60,000 nt of DNA from contig NC_081405.1 in the NCBI RefSeq assembly GCF_030272615.1, forward strand, positions 571,705,752-571,765,751, in the 5' to 3' direction. Positions 33,402-44,703 of the stretch are shown in pieces. This DNA comes from Cryptomeria japonica. Taxonomy: Eukaryota; Streptophyta; Pinopsida; Cupressales; Cupressaceae. The notes under the pieces were generated by a model. That model saw only the letters and a program-made list of their open reading frames with translations, searched no databases and was not told the DNA's origin. Each line of letters opens with the position of its first letter. Within the stretch, counting starts at the first letter, position 1. Made by a program: the position numbers and the translations under genes.

Positions 33402-35000
33402 ATGCAACGAAAGCTAGTGATTCTCCCTACCTACTTTTCCTCTAGCATCAATGATCTTGGCTCACACAAGGACTATTGTGCAGATATGTGCTCCTCCACA
33501 GTTGTTTTGGTGGCTCCTGGCCTAATCTATGGCAATCATTCTGGTATATGCCCTAGCTTAGTTGGGGCCTTGAGATCCAATCAATGTGTTGCTTCACACC
33601 CTAACTCATCACATGTGCAACAAAAGAATGATGGTCGACTTAACCCAAGCCCTTATTTGCAACATCATGAGGACTCAATTTCACTACCTATTGCAGGTGA
33701 ATGTGGGTCTAGGGTTGTGTAAAACCTCAATGTTTATGTATTTCCACCTCATGTGCCTATGTCCTCTTCAAATAACAAGCAGAATAAGGGTAGTTTTCAC
33801 AGTTTCAAGATGGCATTTTTGTCCTCTGTTTCTGCTTTGTTTGGTGGCTCTCTGTCTAGGCCACACAAGTTCACTACTGCAACAAAAACCCTAAACATTT
33901 CTAATCACCCAAATGGAAACCCATCCAAATCTCTCTCTTTCAGATGCTCTGATGATGTCCTAGAGATACATATGGGTGGTTCTATATGAAATAGAGAAGA
34001 ATTTATGCAGAGTCATTCTCTCATTTGTAGATTCACAAAGACATGGTTGAAACTTTTTGATCTCCATTCTTGGATCTTAGAGTTTTGGAAAGATGGTATG
34101 CAAGAAGAAATCTACATGTAACCCTGTGCTAGGGGTTTTTTGTTCTTGAATTTGAGTTTGTTGAGGATAAAGACATGGTACTCAAGTTTGGCCCTTGGTT
34201 CTTCAATGGGGATTTTTTATGCATGAAACCTTGGTTCCCTTCCTTTAATCCAAGATGTGAGACTTTCACTTTCACATTTCTTTGCATACATATTCCTTAT
34301 CTACCACTACAATTCTAGGAAATTGAGAGTCTCCAAACCATTGGTGATGGTATTGGTAAGTATCATTATATTTTAAAAGAATTATAAAAGTTCAACACGT
34401 GCATGCTTATGTGTGGAAATACATTTATCCAAAGGTCTCCCTATGGATATCTCTAGGAAAGTAGGCAATAGAAGATGGCGACAACCACTAGATTATGAAA
34501 AAATTCCTTTCAGATGCATGAAGTCCTCTAAACTGACCATCTTACCATCAATGTCAAAGACTACCTACTTATGCATGAAAATGTGGTGCCCTTGGTAGCA
34601 AGCACACTTGATGGATTGGGGCTAAATCACACCATTATTTTATTTCCCCTAGTATCGGAAATGATTCAGTGTCCTCACAAGCAACTCCAAAATCTATTTC
34701 AATACCACTTTCCTCTTCATCGTCCACTCTACAATGCCCATTGAAGCTGATTTCACATGAGGCTCCTCTTTATGACAATACCAGAATGGATAATCCAATC
34801 AAACCAGTACCAACAAGCACCAGGACAACAAGTTATGAGGTTGATCTTGTCTCACTAAAGACATCAATGTTTTCTCCTAGTAGAAATGAAGGTTACTCCA
34901 AAGCAAAAATCAGTCAAAATGCATGTTGCTTCTCCTTAGAAAGAGGATGAATGGACAAATGTAAATAGGAAGAAATCCTCCCTTTAGATAATAAAGCATC
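33402..35000 (+). pseudogene. LINE ORF1 relic (DUF4283, plus strand)
   Basis: Read through stops, the plus strand gives the typical plant LINE ORF1 order. A Ser-rich N-terminus comes first, then SLICRFTKTWLKLFDLHSW, GFFVLEFEFVEDKDMVLKFG with PWFFNGDFLCMKPWFPSF (34120-34250), then VEIHLSKGLPMDI and QPLDYEKIPFRC (34410-34520). The last is the start of the zinc knuckle, but the following Cys and His are lost. ORF1 binds LINE RNA. No ORF2 follows, so the 3' part is missing. It lies opposite to the complete LINE that follows and is more decayed. Confidence 0.75.
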
Positions 35001-35404
35001 ACATGATTTTAAGATGAGAAAAGAAAGAGAAAATATTTGATTTCAATGCACACCTATTCACAGGTTGATGCAACTTTATTGTTTTCAAATTTATATAGAT
35101 GGGAGTGGACCCCATGTCCACAATTTACCAAAAATAATAATAATATAAATTTTAATTGACATTGATATTTGTATCTTAATTATGTTGAATGTTAATTAAA
35201 ATATATTCTACTAAGTTAATATTTCTTTCAAAATAAAGAATTTAATATTTCTTATTTTTATAAAGAAAGTAATATAAGAATGCAATAACCATCTCCATAG
35301 AATTTTCGTTAGACATTTGGGTGAATTTTAGAATATAATTTTATCTACTTTAACTTTTTATTTCAAGAATTTTAATAATAGCAATTATCATATAAAATAA
35401 TGTT
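35001..35404. other. AT-rich spacer before LINE
   Basis: No frame or motif. It ends in gttgttgttattatt repeats that border the LINE 3' end. Confidence 0.5.
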
Positions 35405-35502
35405 GTTGTTATTATTATTATTATTTGAAAAAGGGGGTAAAATTTATTGAATCCAAAGAACCATACAAAACCATATCCAAAGGGGACCCAAAAGAGTCCC
35501 AC

Positions 35503-36074
35503 CTAGCACATCATATCATCATCAACAATTTTATCTAAAGATGTCACACAATCCTGCGACAACTCATCTCTAGTCCCAATGTTCCATCCATCCATTCTCT
35601 TAGAAGCCCACTTTGCTAAACCATCAACAGCCTTATTCCATTCTCTAGGAATGTAACAAAAGACTATAGACTCCAAAGAGTCTCTCAAACTCAAAAAAAT
35701 TTGCCCACCACTGACAGATGCCAATCCATAGTATCGAGATTATGCTTATTCAACATGTCCACAACAATTTGGGAATCAAATTCACAAATAATCTTGCTCC
35801 AGCCAAGAGCACAACCTTGCTCAAGAGCAAAAAGGACTGGTAGAGCCTCCATAAAATTATTAGTATGATATCATTTAAAAATAGAGAATAGGAAGATCAC
35901 ATTCCCCAAACTATCCCTACCAATACCTCCAATACCTGCATGCCCTAGATTTCCCCTCGAAGAACCATTAGTATTAATCTTCAAAACTCCCAAGAGAGAA
36001 GGAGACCACTTACCATTGCATTGAACCTTCTTTTTTACTTGTCGACTCCTCACTTGTGGACATTGTCCAACCAT
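35503..36074 (-). pseudogene. LINE RNase H domain
   Basis: Frames 36074-35871 and 35724-35503, joined through a stop, give an RNase H fold. Segments are LKINTNGSSRGNLGHAGIGG (first catalytic residue Asn instead of Asp), NFMEALPVLFALEQG (Glu), ICEFDSQIVVDMLN (Asp) and KAVDGLAKWASKR (last Asp). A subset of plant L1 elements carries such a domain at the ORF2 C-terminus. Confidence 0.82.
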
Positions 36075-36424
36075 CGAGTCCTAATTACACCCTCCCAAAA
36101 GATTCAAGTTCTTTATAATAGACAAATCTTTTCGCTCCACATTAACAAAAAGATCACATTTTGCTTGCAAATCTTCCTGCAACATATTAATGATTCTCTG
36201 TCAAACTTGTTGCACTAGCATCCTCTTATCCTAAAAATCATATGATCTCGTTCTATCCATAACTACCAGATGATAAAGGAAGGCCCAGGATCCCACACAA
36301 CCCAGAAGGAAGGAGGTTTTAGTCGGGGGCCTACCAAGACTATTCCAGAACTCTAAAAGAGAATTGGCATGAACACAAGCATGCTTTCAAGCACCCCACC
36401 AAAAAAGCCAAATATCCTTAGAAA

Positions 36425-36960
36425 ATGTACAATGGAAAAATAGATGAGAAGTACTCTCTTCATTATTGTTACACAAGAAGCACACTGAAGGCCCCTCAAA
36501 TCCTCTTTTACAAAGTTTCTCCCAAGTTAGACATCTATTCTACACAACCAACCACAAGAATAAATTACACTTGGGCCAAGAAAACCAATTCCAAACCTTT
36601 TTCCACCAAGAAACAACTTCCTTCCCAAAATTCAATCTGTCGATCTCCTTGTAGCCTGAGGCCATTGAGAATATACTTCTTGAGTCAAGACCATAGGAAA
36701 GGACATCATGATCCTTCAGCAAACTACAAAGTCTACCATTCAAAATCATGGCAAGTTCCTCACAATCCCCAACTGACCCACCAAGGGGCCAAACTTGAGG
36801 ATCTTTCCACCTAGACACTACCCTACATCCTAAGACTTGAGTGGCTTTAAAGTCTTCCACTTTACTCCAACCAGCTTCACAAAAACTATTGCACATAAAC
36901 TGTAAATGCGAACACAAAGTTAGAATTGGGGGAAATCCATCATAGGAGTCATATCAAAAT
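36425..36960 (-). pseudogene. LINE zinc-binding domain of reverse transcriptase (zf-RVT)
   Basis: Frame 36917-36540 includes FKATQVLGCRVVSRWKDPQV, SRSIFSMASGYKEIDR and WNWFSWPKCNLFLWLVV. After it the plus strand near 36425-36500 encodes the remainder, including the Cys-rich end. This is the zf-RVT region between RT and RNase H in plant LINE ORF2. Confidence 0.75.
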
Positions 36961-37800
36961 AAAGCATCAACGCCTTTATTACAGATCCAAAACAACCCTT
37001 GCTTAACAACTTGAGATCTTTTTTTTTAGTGTATTCCAAATTATGGATCCACTGTCTGACAAGCTATACCGTGGCACTTCCCTACTATCCACTCCCCCCA
37101 AATACTTCCAATTGAGAAGCTTAGCCCAAAATTGATCTTGTTGGGTACACCATCTCCAAAAGAGCCTACCAGCCAAGACCCAACCATTCATTTCAGTTTT
37201 ACGTAATTCCAAGCCCCCATCTTGAATAGGCCTACAAACAGAATCCCATTTAACCAAACTCCACTTTAAGGATAGAAGATTACCGATCCACAAAAAATGT
37301 CTACAAAGAGCATTGAAATCCTTAATGAAGCTAGCTGGGGCACTATGCACAAAACATCTATAAATGGGAAGGGCTTGAATGACATATTTCAAGATAGTCA
37401 CACACCCAGTAGTTGAGAGCCATCTATGAGACCAATGACAAACCTTCTTACGAAGCTTATCCAAGATCTCCTGCCAAAATATTTTAGGCAAACAGCAATA
37501 AAAAATAGGGATCCCAAGATAAACAAGAGGAAGAGTGCCAACTTGGAACCTTACAATCCTTGTCTTGAAGTTGCCAGATAAATATCTAAGGCCTCCCTAA
37601 GATTTGTTACCTCCAAAATTTTAGCAACACCCATAAAAGTTGTATCATCCAAAAATTGTAGATGAGAGGATGGAGGGAGACCATAACCCCAATTCCAACC
37701 CTGAATAAATCCTTGCCTAACTTGAGATTTAGTATATCTTCCCATTTGTTCAACCATTAAAATGAATAAGTATGGTGAAAGAGGCTCACCCTGCCTTAAA
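36961..37800 (-). pseudogene. LINE RT thumb and connection
   Basis: Frame 37757-37551 holds the RT catalytic motif FLDDTTFMG, FADDT in active elements, so the Ala is changed but both Asp remain. Frame 37491-37003 has LDKLRKKVCHWSHRWLSTTG, the typical TLIKSVLQA-like stretch (TILKYVIQALPIYR) and HFLWIGNLLSLKWSLVKWD. Several stops separate the parts. Confidence 0.82.
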
Positions 37801-38607
37801 CCCCGAGAAGCTCCAAACAGGTATGTAGGATAACCATTGATGAGAACAAAAAAAAGAAGAGGTGGTGATGCAACTCATAATCCAGTTAATCTATTGATTA
37901 TCAAAGCCAAAAGATGCCAACATTTTGTGAAGAAAACTCCAATTGACCCTATCATAGGCCTTAGCCATATCCATCTTAATAAACATTACCTTCTCCTTGG
38001 AGTTAGCCATAGAATGTATCACTTTTGTTGCTATGATAACTCCATCCAGATTTTGCCTCCCAGTCACAAAACTACCTTGCTCTTCAGAAATCAGGTTAGC
38101 GAGCCATGGCTTAAGCCTATTAGCAATCAACTTTGTGATAATTTTATATATGACATTACAAAGAGCAATTGGTCAAAAAGAATTAAGAGAGTTGGCCCCT
38201 TCCTTTTTTGGAATGAGAGAAATAAATGTAGAATTCAAAGCCCTTAACATCTGCTTATTTCTATAAGATTCCTACACCACCTCCAAGAGATCATGTTTGA
38301 CCACCTCCCAAAATTCTTGATAGAATTCAATAGGGAATCCATCTGGACTAGGTGTTTTTCCTTTCCTCATTCCAAAAACCATTATTTCAACTTCTTCCAG
38401 AGAGATGGTCTGACAAAGGTTCGTGTTCATCTCAACATTAAAAATAGAGGGAATGCAACTTAGTACTAACTCCTCTTCCTCAACAGTAAGTAGAGAATTT
38501 TTCAATAAATAGGGCTCCAAAAAAAATAATGGCCTCCTAAGAAAAGTCTTTATAGGAGGAAAGAAGGGCACCCTCAAAAGAAATGAGAGAAGTGATAGAA
38601 TTACCAC
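37801..38607 (-). pseudogene. LINE RT fingers and palm
   Basis: Frame 38607-38272 carries ISLEEVEIMVFGMRKGKTPS followed by PDGFPIEFYQEFW, the K-PGPDG-like RT motif. Frame 38130-37891 has MIANRLKPWLANLISEEQGS, GRQNLDGVIIATKVIHSM and MDMAKAYDRVNWSFL, which includes the first catalytic Asp. The plus frames 37837-38247 and 37997-38266 are shadows. Confidence 0.85.
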
Positions 38608-39289
38608 ACCTCCTATCTTTCACAAAACTATGAAAAATCTTTGTATTCCTCTCACCTTCTTGGAGCCACTCAATATGAGACTTTTGTTTCCAAAAGATTT
38701 CCTCCTGCACCTCCCACTCCTCCAACTCTTTTACAACAACTAAGTCTTCTTTATACAAGGCTTTTGAAAGACCTTGATCTCTAATTTGTCGAGTTATGCC
38801 ATCCACTCAAGATTGAGCTTGAATCTTAGCCATGAAAATATTACCAAAACAAGATCTATTCCACCTTTTATTTCTATACTTGACATATTGGAGTTGCTTG
38901 ACAAAAGAGTACATAGCAGTATCATAAGCAAGCTTTCCCTCCTGCCACCACATCACCATGAGATCCTAGAGTGAGGAATCCCGAAGCCACATAAGTTGAA
39001 ACTTAAAAGAAGGATTCTTAGATGCTCAAAAGACTGAAGCAGTAAATCTAATTGGCCAGTGATCTGACCCTTTCCAGTCCAAAATCTCAAAATTAATAAT
39101 CCTATTATCACCCATCCAATAACATGAGACCAAGAACGTGTCCAGCCTCTCAGCAATTGCCTCCTTCCCACATCTTCTATTGCTCAAAGTGAAGATCCCA
39201 TTAGTCAGCTTAACGTCCACAACCCTAATAAACTTAATGTTATCCCTTAAGAGATCAACCAAAGAATCAAGTCAAGCATTACCACCTCC
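38608..39289 (-). pseudogene. LINE endonuclease C-terminus and linker
   Basis: Frame 39262-39026 carries TNGIFTLSNRRCGKEAIAER and ends DWKGSDHWPIRF; the SDHWP motif holds the catalytic His and Asp of AP-type endonucleases. The linker 38806-38537 includes QKSHIEWLQEGERNTKIFHS, which normally precedes the RT. The endonuclease nicks target DNA and starts integration. Confidence 0.82.
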
Positions 39290-40877
39290 TTTTTTGATGT
39301 AGAGAGGTTGCTCACTCCTTCAGGGTTTGCCTATTCTTGATGTCTCTCTAGGTTGTCTCATGAACCTTCCAATGGTTCCCACTATCCCAACCTTCCAAAG
39401 GTTATAGGGCTCACCTTCAGTGACCTTCCCAAGGTCCTATGACTAAGGTGATCACCCCTAGACTTGGGAGTGTCCAACACTCCTCAATTAAGACTCTCCA
39501 ACCCAACACCTTCCTATGAGCCAACCCCCTCTACCTTAGGATCTTCATACACTCATTCCCACATCACCTAGGGTTGACTTTCTTTTTATTTCCAACCCTA
39601 TCCCTTCAACTAGGCCTGAGGAGATTATCGGTTTCAAGCTTAAGGACCAATTTACTCTTTTAGGCCCTACCGGTAAGGTATTTTACACTTATCTGCCAAA
39701 AGTATTGCACACCGGTATGAACTCTTTAGTTTTTCAGATGCCCTTTTGGAATCTTCATACAATATCTCAAAATTGGTTCTGGGTTTGGTCTCTAACCCAC
39801 CCAACCCTTTTTAGGCCTACTTTCCTCCTTTTAAGCCTACAAACTAGGGTTTTTCTCAAATGTCCTCACCAGTTCAAAGGACCGATAAATCTGATGATTA
39901 TCTCAGGTCTGTACACCCATCAGTATTTCCAATACAACCTGGTATCAATTCCCTTCTTCGAATGTTCCCATCTAGGGCCTATTGTCCATGATCCCCATTG
40001 CTTGCCAACTCAACGTGCCAAGCATAGGGTATGATGGCAAAACTGGAGATCAGCCTTCCTTTCCTTTAAAAAAAAATGAAAACATAATGTAAAAATCCTC
40101 CTAGAATTCCACAAGGTTTAAGTATGTGGTTCCACCATGGAATGCTAGGTTTGAGCCATGAAGTCTTCAAAACCCTTGTTTCAAGGTCTTTAGGACCCGC
40201 CTGCAACAAAAATGCCAAAACTTGCAAACAAGAACACTTCAAAACCTCAAATCATCATGAAAAGGAAAAAAATTCTTTGTTCTAACAATTCATGTCATGA
40301 TCTGGGTGTGGAATTCCATACAAACCGTACAATACCAAGGAAACTCAATGCAAATCGCTTGAAAACAAAAATTGAAGGCTAAATCTTGCTCTCCTTATTC
40401 CAATTCTTCAACCAACCTTCTCATCAATTTCCCCAAGCCTTATATCAGCCTTGGTTAGTTACAAATGTCTTTTAACTGAAAAAGACAACCAACCAGCCGT
40501 TGGTGTTTGGAAAATGCAAAAGTTGCAAAGTTGCTATGAGGAACTTTTGCAACTTTTTACAACTTTTACATAAATGAGCAACTTTTGCCCAAATCAAATC
40601 TAGATCACTTCTAAAGGTCCAAATTACCTTAAAACCCATTAAACAACATCAAACAACCTATTCTAACAATAAACCAACTTATTCTACCAAGTACTCTACC
40701 TGGCACCCTTAAGAGCCCATAGGCCAACATTGGCCAATCAGTGACTCCTAGGTTCCTTACAAACATCTGAGTACTTATTCACTAACCTATTAACCTCATT
40801 TCAAACCAAAATCTCATGATTCCTAACTCCTATAACCTACACAACAAAATTTTCTCAAGTGCTCCTGTACCATTTTT
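39290..40877 (-). mobile_element. Solo LTR inserted in the LINE endonuclease
   Basis: The 1578-bp segment 39295-40872 begins TGATGTAG and ends TGTACCA, between two copies of ttttt (39290-39294 and 40873-40877). On both sides the LINE reading continues: GDFNAISSLEEK on the right, GGGNA-LDSLVDLLRDNI on the left. No coding sequence is inside. A TATAAGG on the minus strand near 40440 suggests its direction. It resembles none of the other LTRs here. Confidence 0.72.
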
Positions 40878-41325
40878 CCTCTAGACTAGAGATGGCATTG
40901 AAGTCCCCTGCCAAAATCCAAGGGAAAAGGGGGGTAAGAGATCTGACATATCTAATATGAGACTAGAGCACCGATTTTCCAATCAAGCTAGTTGGGGCAT
41001 AAACATTAGTGAAAAGTAAATTTTCACCAGATTCATAACTCACAGCAAGCATGGGCATAGATGACCTACAAGAAATCCACCAAAGAGGCCTTAACTTTTG
41101 AGGATCCCAGAGACAAGCCAAACCCCCTGAGTTACCAATAGCAACTATGCATTGGCATTGACTTTGATTCCAAATTTTGGAAACCTTATTAAGCACACCA
41201 TCAACCGATAATGTAGTTTCTTGGATGAACACCACATCAAGAGAATGAGATCCGATGAAATCTCGAATAGCCTTTTGTCTAGGGATGTTACTCAACCCCC
41301 TAACATTCCATAAGAGGACAATCAT
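40873..41325 (-). pseudogene. LINE endonuclease N-terminus
   Basis: ORF2 starts at 41325 with MIVLLWNVRGLSNIPRQKAI. The frame gives DVVFIQETTLS (catalytic Glu), GGLACLWDPQ and LLFTNVYAPTS, then a TAG probably derived from Trp, and continues FPWILAGDFNAISSLEEK. These are the standard motifs of the AP endonuclease domain of L1 elements. The solo LTR follows. Confidence 0.88.
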
Positions 41326-41339
41326 TTTTTAGAAGGTGA

Positions 41340-42422
41340 GAAATGGGATTCTAAGGTCTTCACAGCACCAGACTCCACTAAAGTCTCCCCTATAATCTTA
41401 ACCTTTTCCTAATCTTTCATCCTCCCCTTCATGGTGAGGAGGGCTTATCAGTAGGACCTTTTTTCATAGTTTTCAGTTGGAGCCCCAAAGAAGGTGAGGT
41501 TCCTCTTCCATTTAATTGCCTCTACAAATTCTTTATCCACATTACTAACTAAGTTAATAACACCTAAAGGAATAGGATCAACTTTACTACCATTACCATC
41601 CAATTCACTTGAATTCAACAAAGGGATGTCTATATCCATCTGAACCTCATGACTTGCAACTTGGGCACCTCCATCAAGAGCACTAACCTTCTCAGTAATA
41701 ATTTGATCCATAACCTGAATATGTTGATCAGTAGGCATACCTGCAAGTGCATCATCAAAATTCTCCAAGTCTTCTAAAGCATCAAATCTATTCAAAACCT
41801 CATCAATCTGTCTATCCTTAAGGATTCTCTTCTAACCTCTTCCCCTATTTCTTGCTTTGGCTGAAATCAAACCTTCTTTATCTTTTGTAACCAATGCTTT
41901 ACCTTTATCCTACTTAGGTAATGGTAATGAGAACCCATTGTTTATAACCCCTACATGACTAGTTTTCAGACACATTTTCTACAAATGCCCATATTCATGG
42001 CAGATACGACATCGGAAAGGAAGAGTTTCATAATCTAATTGTTGAATCCAAGAGTAGGATCCCAGATGAATTTCCATAGAATCATGCAAAGGTTAACCTA
42101 ATCAAGTTCAACATAAACATGGGCATAGGTGATTACCTTTTTGTCCATAGTTTGTCTCGAAGGGCCAACAGGCTTGCCAAGTTGTGTTGCGACTAAATTG
42201 AAAATATCATTTCTTCAAAATTTCAGAGGGAACCAAGGAAGACTAACCCACACTGATACCCCCGATGGAAGCTCCTCAGAAAGATTAAATCTAGCATGCC
42301 ATGGCTTAATGAAAAGACCCACTTGATTATATAAATAAGTCCCCCCTTCAAATGCCCTATTTCTATCTGACATGCATGAAATGATCACCATAAAGTAGCT
42401 ATTAGCCACCAACAACACTTTC
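41340..42422 (-). pseudogene. LINE ORF1, C-terminal part
   Basis: From 42422 the DUF4283 domain continues: MVIISCMSDRNRAFEGG, YLYNQVGLFIKPWHARFNLS and GVSVWVSLPWFPLKF. After two frameshifts come VELD, QQLDYETLPFRCRICHEYGH and KMC, a CCHC zinc knuckle (41975-42060). The acidic tail, with ENFDDALAGMPTDQ, ends near 41450. ORF1 binds LINE RNA. Element E interrupts the domain at 42422. Confidence 0.85.
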
Positions 42423-43205
42423 TGTATACGGTGAAAATGGATAAAACAATATTGAAAGACTAAATGAATTCAACCACAAAACCCTAGCCTAACAACAACA
42501 AAGATCCACCATAACATATGAAGATTACCTAAGACAATGCAAATCAAATGAAATCACAAAGATTATACCATCACATGTCCAATAGGGTTTGAATCTCCAT
42601 TCTTCCTATCTCCATTGATCTTGCTTGATTTATTTGCTCTTAGAATTTATGTGCACAAGAGCTCAACAAAGAACGGAAATGTGGTTGCAAGTAGGCTTGA
42701 TTGCATATGCAAGTTTGAAAGCGTAGTCAGGGTTGAATGCATAGTGAGTTAGGGTTGATAATGAAGGAAGCATCTCCTTATATAGAAGACACTATATGAA
42801 ATGGAGGGATAAGATTGAGAGGTGTAAAAGATAAATGGTCAGCTATGATTAGAGGGTAGGTAAAGAAAATAAGAAAATAATGAGAGGGTAGGTAGTGTAT
42901 GAATTAAGAGATGAATGACATGTGTCATGGGTAGAAAAGGCTAATTAATTAATTAAATAAATAAATATTCATTTAATTAATAGAGGAAGTGGGATCAATT
43001 AAATAAATAAAAATATTTATTTAATTTAGGAAAAGGCGATTTAAATAAATAAAAGTATTTATTTAAATGAGAAATAAGGCTAGAAGAGGATAAATTAATT
43101 AATTAAAGAAATAAAGATTTATTTAATTTATAGAAGAATTAGGCTAAAGTAATTAAATAAATAAAATATTTATTTAATTAGACATGACAATTTTAGGTGT
43201 CTACA
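42423..43205 (-). repeat. Element E 3' LTR
   Basis: Starts TGTAGACACC on the minus strand directly after the PPT. A TATATAAGG box is at 42776-42784. The U3 region (42950-43185) contains a row of AT palindromes, such as aattaaataaata paired with tatttatttaatt at 43151-43179. Confidence 0.92.
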
Positions 43206-43219
43206 TTTTGCCCCTCTTT
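43206..43219 (-). other. Element E polypurine tract
   Basis: Minus strand AAAGAGGGGCAAAA, adjoining the TGTAGACACC start of the 3' LTR. Confidence 0.88.
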
Positions 43220-43729
43220 GAGACAATGCAGCTTGTCGCGTTGTTTCAAAGAAGATAAGATGAACTGATACAAAGTTGCCCCAAGATGGGAATGATATGC
43301 CCCCTTGAGAGATTGGATGAAAATTTCTGAAAAGATTGCAGACAATCTCTCGATAAGAGAAAAAGGCTAGAATGGACTGACCAGATAGGATAGAGTGACA
43401 GAGTCACGGGATAAAGAAGACTGACCCGGGAGACTAGGGCTAGGGTAGTCTATAAGATAGACTACGAGGGAACACATCCTCATTGTCATCGACACATCCA
43501 AGAGATCAGAGTGCAGAGATAGCAGAGAGCAGTCAGCAGTTAGCAGTGATGGCATTGGTGCATAGATTCGATCGCGTTCACCGATTTCAGAGGCCAACAG
43601 ACGTAGGAGAGATGGTAGGTATCACAAAACCTCCTTGTACTTTGTCCCAATAAATGTTGTCATAAATGCATGCTAGGTAGGGTAATATGTGCATTTTAGA
43701 TATGTCAAGCAGTGGTAAAAAAAATGCTA

Positions 43730-43846
43730 AGGCACGTCTGTGTTGGTGTCAGGCGCGTCTGGGTTGGCTAGGCACGTATGTGCAATATGTAAGCGCGTTT
43801 ATGTCATGAAGGCGCGTTTGTGTTAAAAATGTGCATTTATGTCTTC
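43730..43846. repeat. Short tandem array with gcgcgtttgtgtt motif
   Basis: About six copies of a motif such as ggcgcgtttgtgtt recur every 20-25 bases. Its reverse complement, aacacaaacgcgcc, resembles the cacagacgtg motif of the element B leader. The array lies in the presumed PMD intron. Confidence 0.6.
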
Positions 43847-43951
43847 TAGGGCAAATCGGCAGTTTTGTGATGAACATACGTTGTCGATTGGATAAGATGC
43901 TGAGAGAATACACTCAAGCAGGTCCTCTAGGGAAGACTAGGGTAGATCGAG

Positions 43952-44231
43952 GCACTTTGTGATGAACAGTGAGTACCAAGACATAGTACTTTGTGATGAA
44001 CATGGAGTACTAAAAAGAGCAGCACTTTGTGATGAACAGGGAGTGCAAAAGTAAGCAGCACTTTGTGATGAACAGGGAGTGCAAATATGAGCAGCACTTT
44101 GTGATGAACAGTGAGTGCAAAAAACATATAGTACTTTGTGATGAACAAGGAGTGCAAATATGAACAACACTTTGTGATGAACAGTGAGTGCAAAAAAACA
44201 CGTAGTACTTTGTGATGAACAGGGAGTACCA
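43952..44231. repeat. Eight-copy tandem hairpin array
   Basis: Eight units of 34-40 bp contain the constant core ttgtgatgaaca, flanked by short inverted arms: gcact...agtgc in some units, gtact...agtac in others. At least five units have perfect arms. The spacer between units varies (aaaagtaagca, aaaaacatata and others). The array fills the 3' part of the presumed PMD intron. The Cys-rich peptides it yields in several frames are artefacts of repetition. Confidence 0.85.
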
Positions 44232-44703
44232 CTATGATTGATACAGTTGATTTGCTTGATTGCAGGAGGATCTACCTATGTTGGAGTCATGGGAGAGGTT
44301 CCCTTTGACTCAGAGTTTGTGAGCAGAGATGACATTCGAGGATAGAGTGGCAGTTGAGGCCATTGGCTTGTGATACATTATGTATGTGCTTGAATTTCAG
44401 GCGAACATGGGATCGCTGACTGCGCTGGCTGAGCGATGGCACTCAAAGACTTGTACTTTCCATTTGCCGATGGGTGAGATGACAATCACCTTGGAGGATG
44501 TATATAGGATTTTGAGGATACCAATCGATGGGGAGTTAGTTCCTTACGATCAAGTCGGAGACAGATGCACTGAGATGAGTGTTCCAGGATCCGAGATTGG
44601 AGATGAGGGCTGGACACGTGGCATGGGACATCATGACACGGACAGGATTAGCACTACCAGTAGTGTTGGCAGGAGTGATCAGTGGGTTCCTCTATCTGGA
44701 TAG

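Larger units (their letters stand above)
43549..44703 (+). pseudogene. Plant mobile domain (PMD) gene, antisense inside element E
   Basis: Exon 1 (43549-43614) encodes a 22-codon start, MALVHRFDRV to GEM, and stops at a GTAGGT donor. Exon 2 starts at 44266 after ttgattgcag in the same phase. It reads EDLPMLESWERF, AVEAIGL, YVLEFQANMGSLTALAERWH, TCTFHLPMGEMTITLEDVYR and ILRIPIDGELVPYD. This is the N-terminal half of the PMD family (MAIN/MAIL-like), known in plant genes and carried by transposable elements. Two TGA codons interrupt exon 2 (after QSL and GL), and after about residue 110 the similarity ends, so it is truncated and probably dead. It lies between the coding region and the 3' LTR on the opposite strand. 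Confidence 0.72.

Noticed and set aside
38774-38974. Plus-strand frame in the LINE region
   Set aside because: Overlaps the LINE ORF2 linker on the minus strand and has no similarity.
43952-44231. Regular repeats resembling a CRISPR array
   Set aside because: Plant nuclear DNA; the spacers are only about 10 bases and resemble each other, and no cas genes are present. It is an ordinary tandem array.
43927-44232. Overlapping minus-strand frames giving repeated Cys-rich or His-rich peptides
   Set aside because: All arise from the tandem repeat being open in several frames; no start context or similarity supports a protein.
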